From Turbatrix aceti (Eukaryota; Nematoda; Chromadorea; Rhabditida; Panagrolaimidae), in assembly GCA_963969345.1 (NCBI GenBank), contig OZ017767.1:4430739-4494738 (forward strand): a DNA stretch of 64,000 nt. The letters run 5' to 3'. Shown one piece after another: positions 57,880 through 64,000 of this stretch. The notes under the pieces are model-generated. The model did not search any database. It was not told the origin of the DNA and saw nothing but the letters and a program-made list of their open reading frames with translations. The position numbers were made by a program, and so were the translations under genes. Position 1 is the first letter of the stretch; each line of letters starts with the position of its first letter.

Positions 57880-60800
57880 TCAGGCATTGATCCGCCTCGA
57901 TCTGAGAACCTCGGATTGCGTGTAATTCATGGCGGTCGAGCGACCAAAGGCGCTGGAAATGCCGGACGCGTCAGGACCGCCGTTGTCAAAGGTCAGCGGC
58001 TCCACGTCAAACTCGCCGGTGTTGTACAAGGCCCGGGCACGTTCGGCGTAGCGGTTGGCGATGTAAGCAGGTGCGGGCAGCGAAGTCGGAGTCGTTACGA
58101 TCTGGAAGCTGGACGAGAGGGCGTGCGTGATGCGCTTGATCGTTTCGCTCGTGAGTTCGGCGTCGTCCTTGTAAAGCACGGTGCAGCGCGTGGGCTTCGT
58201 CGTGCCGTGGATGCCCTGATGACAGGACAGGTAGAACTCCTCATAGTCAGCATGGACGGCAAGCGTGTCGACTACAAAGCCGGGAGGCGTGTTTTGCACC
58301 TCGCAGCGGCTGGATTCCAAGAGTTTTACCTGAAAAACGCCTTTTTTCACGTTTTTTTCAACGGCATATAAACAAACTCACGTTTTCTTGGAAGAAGCGA
58401 ACGCTGTGCATCCGGTTGAGCATGACCATGGTGAACGGGATCTCCTCGTTGGTGACATCAAAGATGGCACGCTTCAAAATTCTGCAAAATGCAAGAGGAA
58501 ATCGCTGAAGCCTTGAATTCAGTACAAACTTACGGAATCTCAAATTTAAGAACATGACCAAAGTCGCCTTCAGAAGTGCCGTTGCGATAGAGAACGACAG
58601 ACTTCGGTTTGACGCCACGGTTGCGAACAAAGCGAGTGACAACTTCGACCAGGATGTCGTAGACGCCGTCAATGTTCTCGCCCCGCCCAGATCTCTGGAA
58701 AGCAAAGTTTCCGGCAAATTCATCGGGTGACGCCAGATCATTTGCCGCGTAGCCCAGAAAAGACACCTGAGACGAGCTACCGGTAAGCCGTGCTGCGCCG
58801 CCCATGCCAAAGCCGACGAACAGCATGTCAGATGGGACAGTGCAATTCTGCGTAACCACGGAGTAATTCATGCCGCCGAGCTTGATGTTTGTCTTGTTGA
58901 CGATATTTTCGAGGGTTTGTGAGGCTGAAATACTGCTTTTCTGCTTTTTCAAAAAATTTCGCTAACTTACATTTGCTTTTGACGACCCGAACGACGGTTT
59001 TTGTGTTGACAGACTGTGTGATAATCTCGGACTTTTGCTCCAAAGCCTTGATGACGCTGTGGAAGCTTTTGATCCTGTCAGGCTCGGCAAAGAGCGCAAA
59101 TTCAATGACATTTTTCTTCATTTTATCGAAGACAACGTACAAGTCATCGTCCCGATAGACCGTTTCGAGGAGCTGGGGTTTTGGGATTTCCATGCCTCGG
59201 TTACGGCACTCGCGTTGAAAGATTTCAACAAATGACCTGAAATTTAGTGACTTGAAAAGTTATCAAAAAAAGCCTCCCCCGACGTACATAAAAGCCTCGT
59301 CATCGCCGCGTTGTGCCCCGCAACCAATGAAGACGGCTGCCCACCGGTCGACCTTGGCAGGCTTGATGAACTTGTTGCAGCGAAAGCCGCCGATGGCTTT
59401 CTTGGAATCGCCGAATTTGAGTACAGGCGGTGCGAGGGTGATGCCCTGAACTCGGAGTCGTGAGGGAAAGACCTTCAGCCCGCATCCGGAGAGCATGGGA
59501 TTTTCGTTGAAGCCAAAAGCACCGGCCGCGTGATCGATCTCAGTGATGCGCTCGCTCGGCGGCTTGGCGCACTCTCTGATGGTCGCCCGCATTTCTTCTC
59601 CACTGAAATCACGTCCCTTGACCCGTTGGTTGTCGCAGATGACCAGGCATTCGAGCGGAAAGTAGGATTCTTTGTCTCCGAATGACTGTTTCACGACGGC
59701 GACTGGCCATTGCGGGTAGTCGAGCTGGATGCCGTGATGCAGGGCAAAGTACTCGGCGACAGAAGGCCGCTTGCCATCCGGCATGGAAAAGGTGGCTTTG
59801 TCAGCAGAAACGCCCAGACGACGAACAAGCATCTTGCGCTCTCTGACATCTACCGTAATTGGTCGTGACGGCGAGGCCTTCCAAGAACGACGTGAGACCG
59901 CGGATCACTTCGGAGGGCAGCAGATCACACTCAGATGATCGACCACATTTATTCAATCGTTGCAGGACGACATCTCGCAGAGGCTGAGGGGTGTAGAACA
60001 GGGCTTTTCTTACTGCAAAAAATTACCTGAATTGAAAAGCGCAAAGCAGAAACTCTAAACACGCACCATCGATGACAATGCCAACGGACTTTCCGTTGCG
60101 GCCTTTTGGGCCCTCGAGCAACCGACATGCTTTCGAGCCGCCCAGAGCCATATACTTGCCGTCAGCGTTTTCGACAGCAGCCGGATTTTTGAAACCAAAC
60201 TCGTGAGGTTCGATGTAATAAACGGTGTTGTTTGTGAACATGGCGTAGTGCTGCCTGAAATAAATCCAAATTCAATTCCGCTTGTGAAAACAAATTAAAC
60301 GCTTACGGATGATCGATCGCGTACTTGGACGTAATCAGCTCCAATGCAGTCAGAAGGCATCTGTTCTTCATATCAATATTGGTGCTTTGTTGCTCCGATG
60401 GATCAATGACGATTTCCCGGGCAAAGCTGACCTCGACGTGGACCTCTGTTTTCTTGCCGACCAGCTTGTGAATCTGTTCGGCGGGAATTGCGAGCTTGCA
60501 ATTGGCCGTATTTGGTTTCTGGAGGGAGATCAGCAGATGCTGGCAGTCGTAGACGCACTCGTCGAACTTTCCAAAGTAGTCAGGATTGCACTCGACCATG
60601 TAGCGCATGACGCTGGTTGCGTACAGTCGCCGGTCAACGCTGATGGCGTCCTGGTTGCCAAACTTTGAAGCGCCAATCAGATCGCCGCGAGCGCCATTGC
60701 TCTTGATGCGGTACATTTCAACGTGCGACTGGTATACCGTTTGGTGCTAAAAAGAATTATCAGCGTGACTTGAAAATGATAAAAATAATAAAACGGACAT

Positions 60801-61041
60801 TGCTGCGAACGCCATGGATGTTCGTTTCGACGTTGAGAAGCCGGTCGCCGGGCAGGGGTTGAAGTGGGGCCTCTTTGGACGCAGGAATGGGGACTCCAGG
60901 CTCGCAGTTGATGGATTGAAGGTAGTCAACCGCCTCTGCAACCAAGCATGTCCGCTGCTGAGGGACGGAAACGACTTGGCTTGAATCCGCGCTTGGACTT
61001 TTCGCGGATGACACAAATGTCGAGCTACAGCATGGATGCAT
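57880..61041 (-). CDS. WAGO-type Argonaute without slicer residues, interrupted by a 1-nt frameshift
   Basis: Eight exons: 61041-60799, 60746-60307, 60254-60067, 60012-59288, 59236-58971, 58924-58534, 58481-58382, 58329-57880. Argonaute N, PAZ, MID and PIWI parts are all present: HQTVYQSHVEMYRIKS; SVAEYFALHHGIQLDYPQWP with FPLECLVI; GEEMRATIRECAKPPSERI; PKSVVLYRNGTSEGDF; EEFYLSCHQGIHGTTKPTR; SLPAPAYIANRYAERAR. The PIWI style is that of nematode secondary (WAGO) Argonautes, which bind 22G RNAs. Slicer residues are replaced: the GADVTHP aspartate by Gly (VGFGMGGA), YRDG by YRNG, and the PAPAYYAH histidine by Asn. Within the fourth exon the frame shifts by one base between 59838 and 59866. The same one-base excess shows in the total coding length (2,803 nt); allowing for it, 933 residues. 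As given, the product stops early. Confidence 0.93.
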
Positions 61042-62747
61042 TGTGAAAATGAACTTGAATGACAGCTAGCTATTTTGAAAATTGCAATTCAAGTTGAATT
61101 CAAACTGCAGAATCTTGGATTGATATTCGAGAATGAAAAAAATTTGCGTTACTGTATGCATGGATGGCATGTGCTTTGCTTTGATGTGAGCATATTATTC
61201 GCACGTGCAAAGTGTATTGACAACTGTCAGGTTGAAATTGAACAATCCAAACTGTGAAAAGCTGGGTCACCTATGAAAATTCCCACACAGAGGATTTTCC
61301 TTGAAGTCATGCAAATTATTCTGCAACAAAAAAATCAACTGTTCACTCGAGAAAACCCCTTCAAATAGGTGATCAAATCAAAGGTCATTTGATCGGAATT
61401 CCTTTCTTTGACATAACGCCGTGCGGGGATCTTGCATTTATGTTGTTCCCTATGAGATTGTTTGTCATAAATAATCCAAACCGGGTCTAAAATGAATCGG
61501 GGATAGACCTTGCCCCGCTGAAATGTGACCTCCCCGTTCGGCGGGATTTGGCACGACAGACAATTATTATTGGAAAACGAACGACAACCATCGCTTTCTG
61601 TGCTCTTCACACCTTTATGCCATACGCACAGGTAAAGTTTGGCACGTAGCATACAGGTATTTGCTGCTCGTTCTGTGCTGAAAAGCGTTCACCGAAAAAC
61701 TTGGCTTACTCAGATGAACATTTTTTAGCCACTCATAGCTTGTTGAAAAATTCAGGACATGTTTGATCCAACCGTCAATAACCGTTTTCGTACATTAACC
61801 CTTTTTGATGTCTGATATTTACTGTGCGCACGAATTAATTTTCACTTCCCTTGTTGTCGGCATTCATATTTAGTTTGTGGACAGTGTACAGTCTTCGTTA
61901 AGATACGGTTTCCAATTTTGATTGTTTTAAAATTCGTTTCTTTGAAATGACCAAAGATTATCGGAATTCGATGATGTGCTTCAAGTTCGTGTTTGCATGA
62001 TGCGCAGCCACAACATTTGTTGACATGTTTGACAACCGGTTAAGCATATTCGCCAAAATAGTAGACTTTTTGGAATGATGGGAATGACTCATCTGCATCC
62101 CCGTTATCCGTCACAGTCGTTGGAATGTCGCCATAGATCAACAATTGTAATGTTGGGAGAGCCCGGTATCGATCGGGTACCGTCGAGAACAAAGAAGCCC
62201 CCTGCGTCCCGCGTTTCCTTGAAATCCCCAGCAGCGCCGCCGGCAGGCAACTTTCGTCAAACCACAGGGAATTTAATTATGAGATTGCATTTGGGTACAC
62301 GCTAGGTGCTTTGTGGTTTCGCCAGGTCATAAAATACGAGTTGGTAGGCGGATGTTTCGAAGAAACGTGTCTTCACGAAAGTTCTCGCAGGTTGTTGTCG
62401 TAGGAGCCCATCCGCCGCGCGGGCGACCTACGTCATCACCGCGCAAAAGGCAGGCATCCGTGCATTCAGTCATGCGATTGCAATGGCGACATCAAAGGTC
62501 AAAAATCGTCCTGCGTGAAATCGTGCGCATACCGTGCGGATTGTGTCGAAGAATTTGTCGTGTTTTCTTCGGCAGATAGCCTTTTTCATGATGTTATACG
62601 CTCCGCGCCGCCAAAAAGGGAGGGGGCTCGCTGCATCCAGGTCAGTCGCGTGATCGGTTACTCGCGTATGAATTACTCGCTCTCGGTCGTTTGTTTAATC
62701 GACTGGATTTTCTACAGACGAACACATACACCACTCTGCATTCAGCC
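61042..62747. other. 1.7-kb region between divergent Argonaute and SLC17 genes
   Basis: AT-rich near 61.0-61.4 and 61.7-62.05 kb. No coding frame, RNA gene or repeat that I can support. A TTCAG accept-like site stands 2 bases before the SLC17 start at 62748. Confidence 0.45.
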
Positions 62748-64000
62748 ATGGCAGTGCTTCCAAGACGGCTACAACCCAACGTCAGATTTATCATCGTTGT
62801 ACAGTCTTCGATTCTTCTTGCAGTTTTAATAGGTGAGTTCAAACCCCTCATTTTTAGACCCCTGGCCATGTCAACCTGACCTTTTTTAGGAAACTATGTT
62901 TGTTGGAACACTGCAATAGTCAAAGTGACCGAGCTGCACACATCTCCGCTGTACGAAGCGTACGAGATGGGCGACGACATCCACTGGGCCAACGAGACCC
63001 TCACTCTCTCGGACTCCCGTATCGACCTGGATCACCTCCATATAAGCCTCATTTTTTCGTGCTCGTTCATCGGCTCCGCACTGGGCATCGTGCCGGTGAG
63101 CTGGATGATCGAGCGCTACGGTTGCTACAAGGCCATGATCTTTGTGAGCTCGACCTCCGTGCTAGCAACCCTGGTCACGCCACTCGTCGCCATCACGAGC
63201 TTCCCGCTCCTCCTGCTTATTCGGGTCTGGCTGGGACTTGCCCAGACCTGCGTGTACCCGTTGATCGGCGTCGTAGCGCACGCCTGGGCTCCTCGACAGG
63301 AGAAGGGCCTCTTCGTCGGTATCCTCACCAGCTATAGTCAAATCTGTGCCATTCTCACCACCCTCACGTCGACGTACGTCGTAGACGCGTGGGGCTGGCC
63401 GGCAGTCTTCTACGCCCAGGCTAGCATCTGCGGCATTGCGGTCGTCTTTTGGATCGTGTTCTTCAGGTGAGTTCTTTTTTCCCAATCTTTTAACACCAAA
63501 GTAAAACTTCAGAGACACTCCGGAGACGCATCCATACATCACGGCTAGCGAGATCGCCTTCATCAGGGAAAGCGCGTCCGAAAAGCTCCCGGCGAAGGCT
63601 ACAAACCAGGTTTCGGTGCTCGATGTCCTCCAGCGACCGAGCGTCTGGGCAGCCTGCCTGTCCATGGGAGCGTGCATGCTGCTCATCCAGTTCAGCGTGT
63701 CGTTCCTCGTCATGCAGCTCGTCTGGGTCGAGGATCTGTCGATCCCGCTCGCAGGCACTCTGGCGACGATTTCCATGGTCGTGCAACTCGCGCTCCAGAA
63801 CGCGACAGGTATTGTGTCGGACAAGCTGCGACACGTGCCGGAGGGCGTCAAGGTGCGTGTCTTCAACTCTCTGGCCTTCTTCGGCACCGGCGTGGGCCTC
63901 ATCGCTGCCTCCTTCCTCCCGCTCGAATGGCTCGCGGCCCGAGTCGCGGTCATCGTCGCGGCATTCGGCTTCCTGGGCTTCAACTGCGGCGGTTACCCCA
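62748..64000 (+). CDS. SLC17-type major facilitator transporter (5' part, partial)
   Basis: Exons 62748-62832, 62890-63466, 63513->64000; 383 residues visible, cut by the right edge. The start MAVLPRRLQPNVRFIIVVQ leads into helix 1 (SSILLAVLIG). A luminal loop with one sequon (NET) precedes helices 2-6; the MFS signature region after helix 2 reads SWMIERYGCYKAM. The segment RVWLGLAQTCVYPLIGVVAHAWAPRQEKG corresponds to the SLC17 block R.l.G...G..fP......W.P..E. Helices 7-10 follow the cytoplasmic loop (TPETHPYITASEIAFI, the usual P..HP.I...E...I of SLC17). SLC17 members carry phosphate, sialate, urate or glutamate; the substrate cannot be told from this part. Confidence 0.85.

Noticed and set aside
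1..64000. CRISPR arrays, rRNA genes, bacterial-type operons or viral genes
   Set aside because: None seen; gene structure is eukaryotic throughout, with spliceosomal introns in every full-length gene.

Overview
This looks like a nematode nuclear chromosome segment. The evidence is a worm-type (WAGO-like) Argonaute at 57.9-61.0 kb, a secreted protein resembling chondroitin-proteoglycan CPG4 at 10-11 kb, introns mostly 47-60 bp long with T-rich 'TTTTCAG' acceptors, and acceptor-like AG sites a few bases before many start codons, as expected where mRNAs are trans-spliced. Splice junctions were worked out by hand. For every complete multi-exon gene the coding length is a multiple of three once introns are removed; the single exception is the Argonaute, which carries one extra base.

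Layout. 0-3.05 kb: 3' part of a Bre1/RNF20-like RING E3 (+). 4.46-6.92 kb: carboxylesterase-fold protein without catalytic residues (+). 7.36-7.92 kb: small coiled-coil protein (+). 8.10-9.70 kb: DMAP1 (+). Then a run of minus-strand genes: CPG4-like secreted protein (10.08-11.06), mitochondrial ABC transporter ABCB10 (12.61-15.22), Thr-rich single-pass membrane protein (15.65-16.37), a small unknown (16.67-17.18), and SIPA1L RapGAP (19.94-23.69, with a possible distal first exon at 24.5-25.1). A 1.1-kb non-autonomous hAT-like transposon (25.77-26.87) full of 41-bp tandem repeats follows, then about 4.5 kb without a supportable gene. 31.44-32.79: SPATA7-like protein (+). 33.07-33.63: AT-rich tandem repeats. 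33.60-34.03: small membrane protein (-), head to head with ACAD10 (34.65-37.86, +). 38.13-40.01: KANSL2-like zinc-finger protein (+). 40.0-43.6: long gene-free upstream region. 43.63-55.88: beta-heavy spectrin (+), nearly all in one 11.4-kb exon. 56.08-57.72: Lys-rich protein (-), convergent with spectrin. 57.88-61.04: Argonaute (-). 62.75 to the right edge: SLC17-type MFS transporter (+), truncated by the window.

The genes do not form one pathway. Several act in chromatin (Bre1-like H2B ubiquitination, DMAP1 in TIP60/SWR1, KANSL2 in NSL), two in mitochondria (ABCB10, ACAD10), and two at the membrane skeleton or junction-signalling level (beta-heavy spectrin, SIPA1L). I found no CRISPR array, rRNA or convincing tRNA. 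The most unusual items are the hAT-like element with its exact 8-bp target-site duplication and internal satellite, the single-base frame break in the Argonaute, a consensus GC-AG intron in the SPATA7-like gene, and the extreme intron poverty of the spectrin gene.
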